This document shows, piece by piece, positions 46,450 through 54,969 of a stretch of DNA of 64,000 nt. The notes beneath the pieces were generated by a model. It was not told where the DNA came from. It saw only the letters and a list, made by a program, of their open reading frames with translations, and did no database searches. The translations under genes and the position numbers were made by a program. Positions within the stretch are counted from its first letter, which is position 1. The number at the start of each line of letters is the position of its first letter. The stretch comes from Kineosporia rhizophila (GTDB taxonomy: Bacteria; Actinomycetota; Actinomycetes; Actinomycetales; Kineosporiaceae). The stretch lies in NCBI RefSeq assembly GCF_021277265.1, contig NZ_JAJSOH010000005.1, forward strand, positions 1-64,000, given 5' to 3'.

Positions 46450-46464
46450 ACAGTCTGTCACGAA
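46450..46464 (+). promoter_or_regulatory. Shared 15-bp motif, copy 2
   Basis: ACAGTCTGTCACGAA in the gap between the divergent BY-kinase-like and GT2 genes, followed at 46469-46474 by TAGCCT, a possible -10. Copy 1 is at 34946-34960. Confidence 0.4.
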
Positions 46465-46615
46465 CGCCTAGCCTGAGCGGCAGAGTTGCGCAGCCTTGGG
46501 CTGTATCGCACCGATGATTGCGACGATTGGGCCCGGGGTGACAACACTGGGCCATCGGGCTGTTACGTCGTGCTCATCATGGATGAGGCGTAAGCCGGTT
46601 CACAGGAGGAATGAC

Positions 46616-47548
46616 GTGGAGTCAAGCGCCCAGGACGGCGCCGTACCTGCTTACGAGCTGATCTTGGTCAGCTACAACAGCCGGTCCCAGATCGAGGGGC
46701 TGCTCGCCGGCCTGCCGGCGGACATCCCGCTGGCCATCGTCGACAACGCACGAGGTGCCGACGGCCTGCGGGAGATGATCCGGGACCGGCCCAACGCCCG
46801 CTACCTGGAGGGTGCCGGGCAGGGTTTCGCCACCGCGGCGAACACCGGGGCGCGCAGCAGCGCCTACGAATATGTGATCTTTGTCAATCCGGACACCCGG
46901 CCCACCGTCACCGGGCTCGACGCCCTGGTGTCGATGCTCGCCGCCGAGCCCAACATCGCCTCGGCGGCCGCCACCACGGTCTCCGGCGACGGCACGGTGG
47001 AGATCGGCACCGGCGGCTGGGAACCGACCCTGCGCCGGGCGATCGTGCACGCGATCGGCCTGCACAAGATCGCCCCGCAGGCCGGCCTGTTCGCCCGCCC
47101 GCGGCCGTACCTGCCGATCAAGGTGGACTGGACCACGGGCGCCTGCATGGCCGTGCGGGTCAGCACGTTCATCGGCCTGGGCGGTTTCGACGAGCAGTTC
47201 TTCGTCTACAACGAGGACGTCGCGTTCGGCCGGGCGGTGCGCGAGAAGAACATGACCCAGGCGCTGCGCACCGACGTCCTGGTGCAGCACGCGGCCGGTA
47301 ACTCCGGGGCCCCGTCGAAGGAGATGCTGCGTCTGCGGGGTGCGTCGATGGCGCGCTACGTGGCCCAGCACAACGGTCTGGAGGCGGCCCGGGGCATCCG
47401 CCTGGCGCTGACCGTCGGCTACGGGGTGCGTGCGCTGGCCTCCCTGGCCAAGGGCAACAAGGGCCGGGCCCAGGAGCACTGGAGCTACGTCCTGGGGGTC
47501 ACCAGCGGGCGGGCCAGCGTGGCCGGCCGGACGGTGACCAGGGCGTGA
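46616..47548 (+). CDS. Glycosyltransferase family 2 (rhamnosyltransferase-like)
   Basis: 310 residues with a GT-A fold. ELILVSYNSRSQIEG starts the nucleotide-binding domain, VIFVNPDTRP replaces a strict DxD, and DWTTGACMAVRVSTFIGLGGFDEQFFVYNEDVAFGRAVREK carries the acceptor and catalytic acidic residues (ED). GTG 46616 has AGGAGG about 8 bases upstream. The last codon overlaps the next gene's start (GTGA). Confidence 0.9.
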   Translation: MESSAQDGAVPAYELILVSYNSRSQIEGLLAGLPADIPLAIVDNARGADGLREMIRDRPNARYLEGAGQGFATAANTGARSSAYEYVIFVNPDTRPTVTGLDALVSMLAAEPNIASAAATTVSGDGTVEIGTGGWEPTLRRAIVHAIGLHKIAPQAGLFARPRPYLPIKVDWTTGACMAVRVSTFIGLGGFDEQFFVYNEDVAFGRAVREKNMTQALRTDVLVQHAAGNSGAPSKEMLRLRGASMARYVAQHNGLEAARGIRLALTVGYGVRALASLAKGNKGRAQEHWSYVLGVTSGRASVAGRTVTRA

Positions 47549-49062
47549 GCAACACCCCTCGATCCGGGGCGTCCCGAGGGCCCGACGACAACCCGTCGGG
47601 CCGCTCGGGCGGTCCCCCGCCCTCGGGCGGCACACCTCAGCAGCCCTGGGACGCCTTCGACAGCGGCGGCCTGGTCAAGCAGGTCCGTAGGCGCTGGCGC
47701 CGTCCGCGCTCCAGCCCGCAGCCCAGCCTCGACGCGATCGCCAACTACGACGAGCGCTCCGAGAAGCTGCGGGTCGACGAGGCGATGCCCAACCGGCAGG
47801 TCAGCGAGGCCGATCGGGCCTACATGCTGCGGTTGCTCAAGATCACGCTGCTGGTCTGCGTGGTCTTCCAGCGATTCGCGCTGCCGCTGGGCGGGTTCCC
47901 GATCTCCGTGCCGCTGGTCGCCATGTACGTGTTCCTGGTGCTGGCCCGGCTGCGCGGCGGGATCCGCTACAACCGGGTGCGCAGCGAGCTGTTCATCGCC
48001 TCGGCGGCCCTGGTCATGCTGGCCACCTTCGGCGCGGGCTTCACCGCCAACTCGTCGGTATCGGTGAACTCGGTCCTGCTGCTGCTGATCATCTACCTGC
48101 CCTGGGTGTTCTGCGTCAGCCTGCAGTTCCGCGACCTGTTCGTGCCGCTGGCCCGGTTCTACACGCACATCATGCTGGTGGCGGCCACGATCGGGATCTT
48201 CCAGCTGTCGTCGCAGTACGCCGGCGTGTGGGTCTACCAGGACTTCATCAAGAACGTGGTGCCGGAGAACTTCCTGCTCCAGGACTACAACGTGTCGTAC
48301 CAGCTGGCCTGGAACGACCCGACCACGAAGGCCAACGCCTTCGTCTTCCTCGAGCCGTCGTTCCTGTGCCAGTTCCTGGCCGTGGCCCTGGTGCTCGCGC
48401 TGCTGATCCGGGCCCCTGCCTGGCAGCCGGCCCTGCTCGGCATGGGCATGGCCTCCACGCTGTCCGGTACCGGCATCATCCTGCTGTGCATCTCGGTCGC
48501 CCTGATGGTGGTCGTGGCGCCGAACCGGATCAAGCCGAACTACGTGCTGGCCGGCGTGGTGGGGCTGGCGATCGTGTTCACCACCCCGGCCGCCGACATC
48601 CTGCTGGACCGGCGTAACGAGACGTCCCAGGAGGGCTCGTCCGGCTACATCCGGTTCGTGCAGCCGTACACCGAGGTGACGGCGGGCCTGAGCGAGGAGG
48701 CGAGCCGGCTCTTCGTCGGGGCCGGGCCGGGTGCGGCAGACCGGCTGCTGACGTCGTTCCGGTCCGGTGGTGACGCGGTGGTCTACACCATCGCGCCGAA
48801 GCTGGCCTTCGAGTACGGCCTGGTGGCGATGGTCGTGTTCGTCGCGTTCCTGGTGGTGTCGGTGTACCGCGGACCACCGATCCCGGTGCTGCCCACGGCC
48901 ATGCTGATCATGATCTTCTTCCTGTCCGGAAGCCTGTTGCAGCCGCACACGGTCGCACTGGCCTGGTTCCTCACCAGCCTCTGGGGCCCACCGGTCACGG
49001 TGGGGGTGTCGGACGCGCTGGCCGCAGTGGTCCAGCGGAACAAGGACCCAGCCGTGGTCTAG
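47545..49062 (+). CDS. Wzy-like polysaccharide polymerase/O-antigen ligase-type membrane protein
   Basis: 505 residues with a ~95-residue hydrophilic start (Gly/Ser/Pro-rich) and about ten membrane spans. A large extracytoplasmic loop (around residues 215-265: SSQYAGVWVYQDFIKNVVPENFLLQDYN) and a later SGTGIILL span fit the polymerase class. It would join lipid-linked repeat units on the outer face. It is translationally coupled to the GT2 gene. Confidence 0.8.
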   Translation: MSNTPRSGASRGPDDNPSGRSGGPPPSGGTPQQPWDAFDSGGLVKQVRRRWRRPRSSPQPSLDAIANYDERSEKLRVDEAMPNRQVSEADRAYMLRLLKITLLVCVVFQRFALPLGGFPISVPLVAMYVFLVLARLRGGIRYNRVRSELFIASAALVMLATFGAGFTANSSVSVNSVLLLLIIYLPWVFCVSLQFRDLFVPLARFYTHIMLVAATIGIFQLSSQYAGVWVYQDFIKNVVPENFLLQDYNVSYQLAWNDPTTKANAFVFLEPSFLCQFLAVALVLALLIRAPAWQPALLGMGMASTLSGTGIILLCISVALMVVVAPNRIKPNYVLAGVVGLAIVFTTPAADILLDRRNETSQEGSSGYIRFVQPYTEVTAGLSEEASRLFVGAGPGAADRLLTSFRSGGDAVVYTIAPKLAFEYGLVAMVVFVAFLVVSVYRGPPIPVLPTAMLIMIFFLSGSLLQPHTVALAWFLTSLWGPPVTVGVSDALAAVVQRNKDPAVV

Positions 49063-49075
49063 GCAGAAACCGATT

Positions 49076-49113
49076 GAGGACGCCTTCCAGCCCCAGGGCT
49101 GGAAGGCGTCCTC
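49076..49113. terminator. Perfect hairpin terminator between polymerase and flippase genes
   Basis: 18-bp stem (49076-49093 with 49096-49113), minimal loop, followed by TTTT. It starts 14 bp after the polymerase stop and contains GAGGACGCC. The convergent flippase ends at 49159. Confidence 0.8.
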
Positions 49114-49158
49114 TTTTGGTTCGGGGTCGGTTCGGGGTCGGAAACCGCGTCGGTCAGC

Positions 49159-52100
49159 TCAGCGCGTGGTGTCGGGGAACGGCCAGGAGTCCTCGTCCCG
49201 CTCTTCCCGGCTCTGGCGGCTGCGTGAGCGCCGTCCGCCGGGGCGCGCGTCCGGGTACTGCTCATCGCTGTCCTGAGCCTCGCGACGGCTGCTGCGGGGA
49301 CGCTCGTACCCACTGGCCTCCGCCTCCGGGGCCTCCTGGTAGGCCCGGCTGCGAGCCTCCTGCCCCCGGGACCGACTGCGACCGCCACGCCCCTCAGCCG
49401 GGTCTGCGTAGCCACGCCCCTGAGCCGGGTCCGCATAGCCACGCCCCTCAGCCGAGTCCGCATAGCCACGCCCCTCAGCCGAGTCCGCGTAACCACGCCC
49501 CTCGGCCGGTTCTGCAGAGCCGTGACCCTTCAACGGGGCCTCGTACCCCTGGCCGTCGCCAGGAGTCTCGTAGCTCCCCCGGTTCCGCGCCCGCTGTCCA
49601 CGCCCAGCCTGCCTGTCGGCCGGGTAGCTGGGTCGCCCGTCCGCCGGCGTCTCGTAACCCCGCCGACCGGCCTCCGGAGCCGCGTAACGCGCAACATCCT
49701 CGGCGGGCGCCTCGTAGCCCGTACGACCGTTCAGCGGAGCCTCGTACCCGTCCCGGTTCCGGCTCCGGCCACCCGACGCGCCACGCCCCGGACCGCCGGC
49801 GTCGTACCCGTTGTGCGCCTGGCCACCGGTGTCATGGCCACCACGCCCGCGGGGGTCATACCCCCCAGAACCCGCCTGCCCTTGACCGCCGGTGTCGTAC
49901 CCCGAGCGCCCTCGGCCGGCTGCGTCGTACCCAGCCCCCTCGGGACCGCCGGCTACGTCATAGCCGTTGCGGGCCCGGTCACCCGAGCCAGCACCAGCAC
50001 GCCCCCGACCAGCTTCGTACTCAGCCCTCTCAGCACCGGCCGCGTCATAACCGTCGTGGGCCTGGCCTCCGGTGTCGTACCCGCCGCGCCCACGACCACC
50101 GGCTTCGTACCCAGCAGCCGCCGGGCCGGGTTCTTCTCCCGAACGCCGACGCCCGCCGCCTGTCCTAGAACTTGGCTGGCCCTGCCCGCCGGTGTCATAC
50201 CCGGCCCGCCCGGAGCCAGCTGCGTGACCGTTGTGCGTCTGGCCGCCGGTGTCGTACCCAGCGCGCTCCCGACCACGGCCCTGCTCACGACCATCAGCCT
50301 CACGACCACCGGCCTCGCCGTTCGCCCGCTCACGACCACCAGCCTCACGACCGGCCCGCCCCCGACCAGCCTCCCAATCAGCCAGGTCAGAGCTACCAGC
50401 CTCACCGGCCGCCCACTCACGACCACCGGCCTCGCGCCCAGCCCGCTCACGGCCACTGGATTCGTAACCGCCGGCCCGCTGGCCTCCGGCATCGACACCT
50501 GTGCGCCGACGGCCACGCCCTTCGGCACCCGGTTGCCCCTGGCCACCCGTGTCGTAATCCGGTCGCCCCTGACCACCCGTGTCGTAACCCGGTCGCCCCT
50601 GACCACCCGTGTCGTAACCCGGTTGTCCCTGGCCACCTGTGTCGAAGCCGGACCGCCCCTGACCGTCCGTGTCGTAGCGGGACCGGCCCTGACCACCGGT
50701 GTCGTAGCCCGAACGCCCCCGGCCATCCGGTTGGGCTGCACTCCGGCCCCGGCCCGAGGACCCGCGATCGACCGACTCAGGGCTGCCCGGTTCGTAACCG
50801 CTCCGGCCGCGCCCTTCCTGGGCAGCCTCCGGGTGGCCCGCGCTGCGGGCACGCCGACCGTCGGCCCCGAAGGCACCAGGGTCTACGGCGCTGCGGGTCG
50901 CATCGGCCGGATACCGGCCGGCCTCGTACCCCGCGCCCGGCGTACCAGTGCCCGGTGTACCCGTGCTCGGCGTCCCGGCGCCGGGCCTAACGGCGCCGGA
51001 CGTCCTGGATGCAGGCGCGCCCGCGCTGGCCGATCTGGATACAGACGCGCCCGCACTGGGCGTACCTGCACCCGGCGTACCGCTGGGGGCGCCGCCCCGG
51101 CTGCGGCCGCGCTGGTCGTAGCCCTTGCGGTCGTAGCCCTTGTCGTCAAAGCCCTTGTCGTCGAAACCCTTGTCGTCGTAGCCCCGCGAGTCATAGCCCT
51201 GAGCGTCGTAACCACGCGCGTTGTAGCCCTGGGCGTCGTAACCGCGCTCGTTGTAACCCTGGGCGTCATAACCGCGCTCGTTGTAACCCTGAGCGTCGTA
51301 GCCCTGGGGGTCGTAAGCGGCGGCGTAGCGGCTGCGGGCCCGGTCGTTCCTGCCCCCACGACCTTCCGCGCGGGGATCGGGCTCGCCCCGGAGCGCCTCG
51401 CCGTCCCAGGGGGCCTGCCCCTGAGAAGAACCAGATCGTCCGCCCCGACCCGACTTGCCCTGTCGGACGGCAACGGTCGGGTCGTGGGGGGCGTATCCGC
51501 CCTTGGACTCGTCCGGCGAACCCTCGGGCGGGTGCGTGGTGGGGAAGCCCTTGCCGTCCTGTCGCACCGCGACCGTGGGGCCGGTCGGGTCGTACCAGCC
51601 GTCGTCGGACGAGCGCCCGCCGTCCCGGCTCCGCCCGTCCGAATCCCGCGCGTCACGCGGATCACGGCCGCGGGGGTCACGGTCACGTAGGTCATCGTCT
51701 CGGCCATCGCGCGGGTCGCGGAAGTCTCGCTCACGCGGGTCACCGTCGCGGCCATCACGCCCACGGGGGTCACGGCCGTCACGGCCGTCACGGCCGTCAC
51801 GGCCGTCTGGGTCGCGGGGGTCACGCGGGTCACGGTCACGGTCACGGGGGTCAAGGTCGTGAGCGTCGCGACCCCGGCCACGGATGCCGTGCCCGTCCCG
51901 GTCCCAGGGCTCTTCGGCCTGCTGACCGTTGTAGCGCTGCTCCGGCTCCTCGAGGGCCCAGCGGTCCTGTTCCTCCTGGCTCCAGAAGCCCTGACCGTCA
52001 CGCTCGTCGCCGCGGCCCCGGCCGTAACCGTCGCGGCGGTCGTAGTCGTCACCCCGGTCGTACTCGTCCCGGCGCGCGTTGCGGTTGGCGGCCTCGGCCT

Positions 52101-53418
52101 CCCGCGCCTCCTCGGCGATCCAGTCGCGGGGCAGCCGATCGGCCTTGATGAAGATGATCCAGCTGGCCACCAGGCCGGTGACCTGGGCGGTCGCCATGCC
52201 CCAGGCCGCGCCCTGGGCGCTCCACAGCCAGCCCCCGATCGAGCCGAGCCCGAGCATCATGGGGGCCTGCACGAAGGTGACCCGCAGCATCTGATCGGCC
52301 CGCCGCAGGGCCTTCAGGCCCAGGCTGGCGCCCAGCACGAAGCCGACGGTGGCCGTGATGAGGCCCATCGGCAGCATCACCTCGCGGGCGTTCCCCCAAC
52401 TGGCCCCCAGCAGCTCACCACCGACCGAGTCGGGGACCACCAGCAGGATGAGCACCCAGGTGCTGGCCATGCCGCCGATCGCCGTGCTGAGCAGCAGCGC
52501 GCCCTTGATCAGCGAGCCGCCGGCCATCGCGGTACGCGCGAGCATCGGCAGGCCGAACGAGGAGATCCCGGAGAACAGCAGGTTGAGCGGCCCCAGCAGG
52601 GTCTGCGCGGCGCGGATGGCGCCGATCGCGACCTTGCCCACGATGCCGCCCACCACGTACGACACCAGGGTGGTGGCGCCCTGGTTGAACGAGAAGTCGG
52701 CGGCCATCTTGATGTTGATGTCGCGGGTCTCGCGGAACCAGGCGAGCGCCTCGAACGGGTCGGGCGCCACCCGGGTCTGCAGCACGCCCATCAGGGCGGC
52801 CGCCAGGGCCCCGGCGCCCCAGGCCAGGGTGATCAGGAAGACCGAGGGATCGGGCTGGCTCAGCAGCACGGCCAGGAGGCCGAACTGGATCACCGTGCGC
52901 ACCCCGTCGTTGATCGTGGCGGTGCGCGGACGGCCTTCCGCGAAGAACGCGTTGCGCCAGGTCTCCTGCAGCATCAGGCCGGGCATGGCGACGCCCAGCC
53001 CGAGGATGGCCAGGGCGCTGGCGGTGTCGTTCAGGAGGAAGTGCAGCAGGGCCGCCGCGACCGCACAGATCAGGCCGGTGACCACGCCGAAGCTGATCGC
53101 CGAGCCGGCGGCCTGGCGCTGGGCCCGACGCCGGGTGTGCCGGTCGGCGTCGGTGAAACGGATCACGTAGGGGTCGCCGATGCCGGCCCGGCCCAGGCCG
53201 ATCAGGAAGGTGAAGGTGACCAGCATCAGGCTGAACGAGCCGAAGTCGTCCTCGGAGACCTCACGGGCGACCACGATGGACAGCGCGAAGTTGGCCAGGC
53301 TGGAGAGCGCCTGGTCGGCGAACGTCCAGATGATGCGGCTCTTGTTGGACGTCTGGACCTCGGCCTCGGGCTCGAGGTCGGACGGGTCCACGTGCACGTG
53401 CCTGCCGGTCAGAGCCAC
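49159..53418 (-). CDS. Wzx-like polysaccharide flippase fused to a ~990-residue repetitive disordered tail
   Basis: 1419 residues in one open frame. Residues ~20-430 form the flippase with about 12 membrane spans (FADQALSSLANFALSIVVAREVSEDDFGSFSL onwards). From ~431 to the end it is hydrophilic and low complexity: Arg/Asp-rich (DGRDGRDGRD, around 545-600), fourteen five-residue [YF]-[DN]-x-x-G units (~700-770), six ten-residue YDTGGQGRP-type units (~900-960), scattered YDTGGQ copies, and four nine-residue RGYADSAEG units (~1300-1345). Two PTVAVRQ motifs occur around 607 and 650. Wzx proteins are usually 400-500 residues. The GTG start has AGGTGA upstream. Confidence 0.9.
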   Translation of the reverse strand: MALTGRHVHVDPSDLEPEAEVQTSNKSRIIWTFADQALSSLANFALSIVVAREVSEDDFGSFSLMLVTFTFLIGLGRAGIGDPYVIRFTDADRHTRRRAQRQAAGSAISFGVVTGLICAVAAALLHFLLNDTASALAILGLGVAMPGLMLQETWRNAFFAEGRPRTATINDGVRTVIQFGLLAVLLSQPDPSVFLITLAWGAGALAAALMGVLQTRVAPDPFEALAWFRETRDINIKMAADFSFNQGATTLVSYVVGGIVGKVAIGAIRAAQTLLGPLNLLFSGISSFGLPMLARTAMAGGSLIKGALLLSTAIGGMASTWVLILLVVPDSVGGELLGASWGNAREVMLPMGLITATVGFVLGASLGLKALRRADQMLRVTFVQAPMMLGLGSIGGWLWSAQGAAWGMATAQVTGLVASWIIFIKADRLPRDWIAEEAREAEAANRNARRDEYDRGDDYDRRDGYGRGRGDERDGQGFWSQEEQDRWALEEPEQRYNGQQAEEPWDRDGHGIRGRGRDAHDLDPRDRDRDPRDPRDPDGRDGRDGRDGRDPRGRDGRDGDPRERDFRDPRDGRDDDLRDRDPRGRDPRDARDSDGRSRDGGRSSDDGWYDPTGPTVAVRQDGKGFPTTHPPEGSPDESKGGYAPHDPTVAVRQGKSGRGGRSGSSQGQAPWDGEALRGEPDPRAEGRGGRNDRARSRYAAAYDPQGYDAQGYNERGYDAQGYNERGYDAQGYNARGYDAQGYDSRGYDDKGFDDKGFDDKGYDRKGYDQRGRSRGGAPSGTPGAGTPSAGASVSRSASAGAPASRTSGAVRPGAGTPSTGTPGTGTPGAGYEAGRYPADATRSAVDPGAFGADGRRARSAGHPEAAQEGRGRSGYEPGSPESVDRGSSGRGRSAAQPDGRGRSGYDTGGQGRSRYDTDGQGRSGFDTGGQGQPGYDTGGQGRPGYDTGGQGRPDYDTGGQGQPGAEGRGRRRTGVDAGGQRAGGYESSGRERAGREAGGREWAAGEAGSSDLADWEAGRGRAGREAGGRERANGEAGGREADGREQGRGRERAGYDTGGQTHNGHAAGSGRAGYDTGGQGQPSSRTGGGRRRSGEEPGPAAAGYEAGGRGRGGYDTGGQAHDGYDAAGAERAEYEAGRGRAGAGSGDRARNGYDVAGGPEGAGYDAAGRGRSGYDTGGQGQAGSGGYDPRGRGGHDTGGQAHNGYDAGGPGRGASGGRSRNRDGYEAPLNGRTGYEAPAEDVARYAAPEAGRRGYETPADGRPSYPADRQAGRGQRARNRGSYETPGDGQGYEAPLKGHGSAEPAEGRGYADSAEGRGYADSAEGRGYADPAQGRGYADPAEGRGGRSRSRGQEARSRAYQEAPEAEASGYERPRSSRREAQDSDEQYPDARPGGRRSRSRQSREERDEDSWPFPDTTR
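49380..49520 (-). repeat. Nine-residue tandem repeats in the flippase tail
   Basis: 27-bp units encoding RGYADSAEG or RGYADPAEG, four copies in a row, preceded by a related SAEPAEG unit. Confidence 0.8.
50540..50725 (-). repeat. Ten-residue tandem repeats in the flippase tail
   Basis: Six consecutive 30-bp units encoding variants of GYDTGGQGRP (Y/F in position 2; RS, QP or RP at the end). Further single YDTGGQ copies are spread over 49800-50270. Confidence 0.8.
51100..51315 (-). repeat. Five-residue tandem repeats in the flippase tail
   Basis: Fourteen 15-bp units encoding [YF]-[DN]-x-x-G, such as YDAQG, YNERG and FDDKG. Confidence 0.8.
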
Positions 53419-53918
53419 AGGTCACCTGCTGAACGGCCGGGCTGCGAGCCGGCTGACCGGCCAGTGCCGGTCGCGAGGGTGCCGGTGCGGCCGGGCATTC
53501 ACGCACACCTTTCGGATCGCGGTCGACGGCCCGGGGCGGCACCGCCGAAACGATCGACCAGCACGTCTGCGAGCAGTTCGATCGGGCCCTGCCCGCCTTG
53601 GACAACGCCAAGCCGGAACACCACAGGGAGCTTCCGGCGCCTCAGCCTACCTTCACGCCCCGTCAGCTACGTCCGTTTCCTTGGAGTGCACCTGTCCGGC
53701 GCTGTCCCGACACCAAAACGAGGATCAACCAGGACCTAAGCTTTCCTTAGATCAGCCAAACGGATGAGTTGGTTCCGAAGGGGTTCGTGAAACACAGGTA
53801 AAGGGCATTAACTAAGCCTGCGGACTCTCAGGCTGCTCTCAGCTACCCTCAGGGCGGCGGACTGCCCGCATTAAGAGTAAGTTGCGAACGTGTTGCCTAC
53901 GGAGAGGCTTGGTCCGAC
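53419..53918. other. 500-bp gap between divergent flippase and GT2 genes
   Basis: No supported gene; frames here have poor codon pattern and no start signals. The right third is AT-richer and carries three CTCAG repeats (53827-53852). The rest may hold the leader and promoter of the flippase gene. Confidence 0.4.
53827..53852. promoter_or_regulatory. Helically phased CTCAG direct repeats
   Basis: CTCAG at 53827-53831, 53838-53842 and 53848-53852, i.e. 11 and 10 bp apart, 67-92 bp upstream of the GT2 start. This spacing fits a direct-repeat activator site of the OmpR/PhoB kind. Confidence 0.35.
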
Positions 53919-54872
53919 ATGCCGTCTGTGAGTGTGGTGATCGCCTGCTACAACGCCGCTGACACTCTCGGCATCCAGCTGGAAGCCCTGGCCCGGCAGA
54001 CCTACCGGGGCAGCTGGAACGTGATCATCAGTGACAACGGCTCGACCGATCACTCCCGTCTGGTCGCGCAGCGCTACGAGAGCCGCCTGCCCGGCCTGGA
54101 GATCGTCGACTCCTCCGGGACCGCCGGGGCCGGGCACGCGCGCAACATCGCGGCCCAGCACTCCAGCGCCGACTTCCTGGCCTTCTGCGACGCGGACGAC
54201 GAGGTCGCGGTCGACTGGCTCGAGACGATGATGGCCGCCCTGGCCCGCAACCCGTTCGTGGCCGGCCGGTTCGAGTCGCGCAAGCTGAACTCCGAGCGGG
54301 TGCTGCGTTCGCGCCCGTTGCAGCAGAGCACCGGGCTGCAGGAGTCGCCGTTCGGCCCGGGGCTGCCGCACGCCGGGGCCGGCAACATGGGCGTCCGGCG
54401 CGACCTCTTCCTCGCCGTGGGCGGCTTCGACCAGGCCGTGGGCACCCTGGAGGACACCGACCTGTGCTGGCGGATCCAGCTGGCCGGTACTCCGCTGATC
54501 TTCGCCCCGGACTCGGTGGTGCACGTCCGGCTGCGTTCCTCGTTCACCAAGATGTGGCGCCAGGGCTGGAACTACGGCCACGCCGCGGCCCTGCTGGAGC
54601 GGCGCTACGGCAACAAGCCGATCGCCAGCGTCACCGCTGTCACCACCTCGATCGCGGTGATCAAGGCCGCCCAGGAGGCCCAGGAGCAGCCCGACCCGTC
54701 GAAGGTCGGCTCGGCCCTGAAGCTGCTGCGGGAGAACCCGACTCCGGGCGCCCTGATGTGGGCGGTCGGCTGGCACGTGGGCAACCGCGCGATGCCGGAC
54801 GACGCGCTGCCCCCGCTGCCCCCGCCCACCCCGAACAAGAAGAAGGACAACCGGCTGCGTCAGGCCGGCTGA
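53919..54872 (+). CDS. Glycosyltransferase family 2
   Basis: 317 residues. VSVVIACYNAADTLGIQLEALARQTY, VIISDNGSTD and FLAFCDADDEV (the metal-binding DAD) define the GT-A domain; GAGNMGVRRDLFLAVGGFDQAVGTLEDTDLCWR is the acceptor region with catalytic ED. The C-terminus ends in a Pro-rich then basic tail. GGAGAGG lies 11 bases before the ATG. Confidence 0.92.
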   Translation: MPSVSVVIACYNAADTLGIQLEALARQTYRGSWNVIISDNGSTDHSRLVAQRYESRLPGLEIVDSSGTAGAGHARNIAAQHSSADFLAFCDADDEVAVDWLETMMAALARNPFVAGRFESRKLNSERVLRSRPLQQSTGLQESPFGPGLPHAGAGNMGVRRDLFLAVGGFDQAVGTLEDTDLCWRIQLAGTPLIFAPDSVVHVRLRSSFTKMWRQGWNYGHAAALLERRYGNKPIASVTAVTTSIAVIKAAQEAQEQPDPSKVGSALKLLRENPTPGALMWAVGWHVGNRAMPDDALPPLPPPTPNKKKDNRLRQAG

Positions 54873-54905
54873 GCCCTCCCGGTCGCCCCCGGCGACCACC
54901 GACCG

Positions 54906-54949
54906 AACTTGAGGACGCCCGCCCTGGCCAGGGCGGGCGTCCTCAAGTT
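54906..54949. terminator. 44-bp perfect palindrome, bidirectional terminator
   Basis: Two 22-bp arms meet without a spacer (54906-54927 and 54928-54949), beginning AACTTGAGGACGCC. It separates the convergent GT2 and GT4 genes and has T's on both outer sides. Confidence 0.8.
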
Positions 54950-54969
54950 TTGCGGTTCGATCGTTCGGG

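Noticed and set aside
50540..51315. Possible CRISPR array or minisatellite in the flippase gene
   Set aside because: Repeats are contiguous, in frame multiples of three, without spacers, and encode peptide repeats.
49522..51690. 722-residue plus-strand frame rich in Thr, Val and Pro
   Set aside because: It is the antisense shadow of the repeat-rich flippase tail; its apparent repeats mirror the sense-strand repeats, and there is no ribosome site.
53180..53767. 195-residue plus-strand frame in the gap before the GT2 gene
   Set aside because: It starts antisense to the flippase N-terminus and shows no gene-like codon pattern in the gap.
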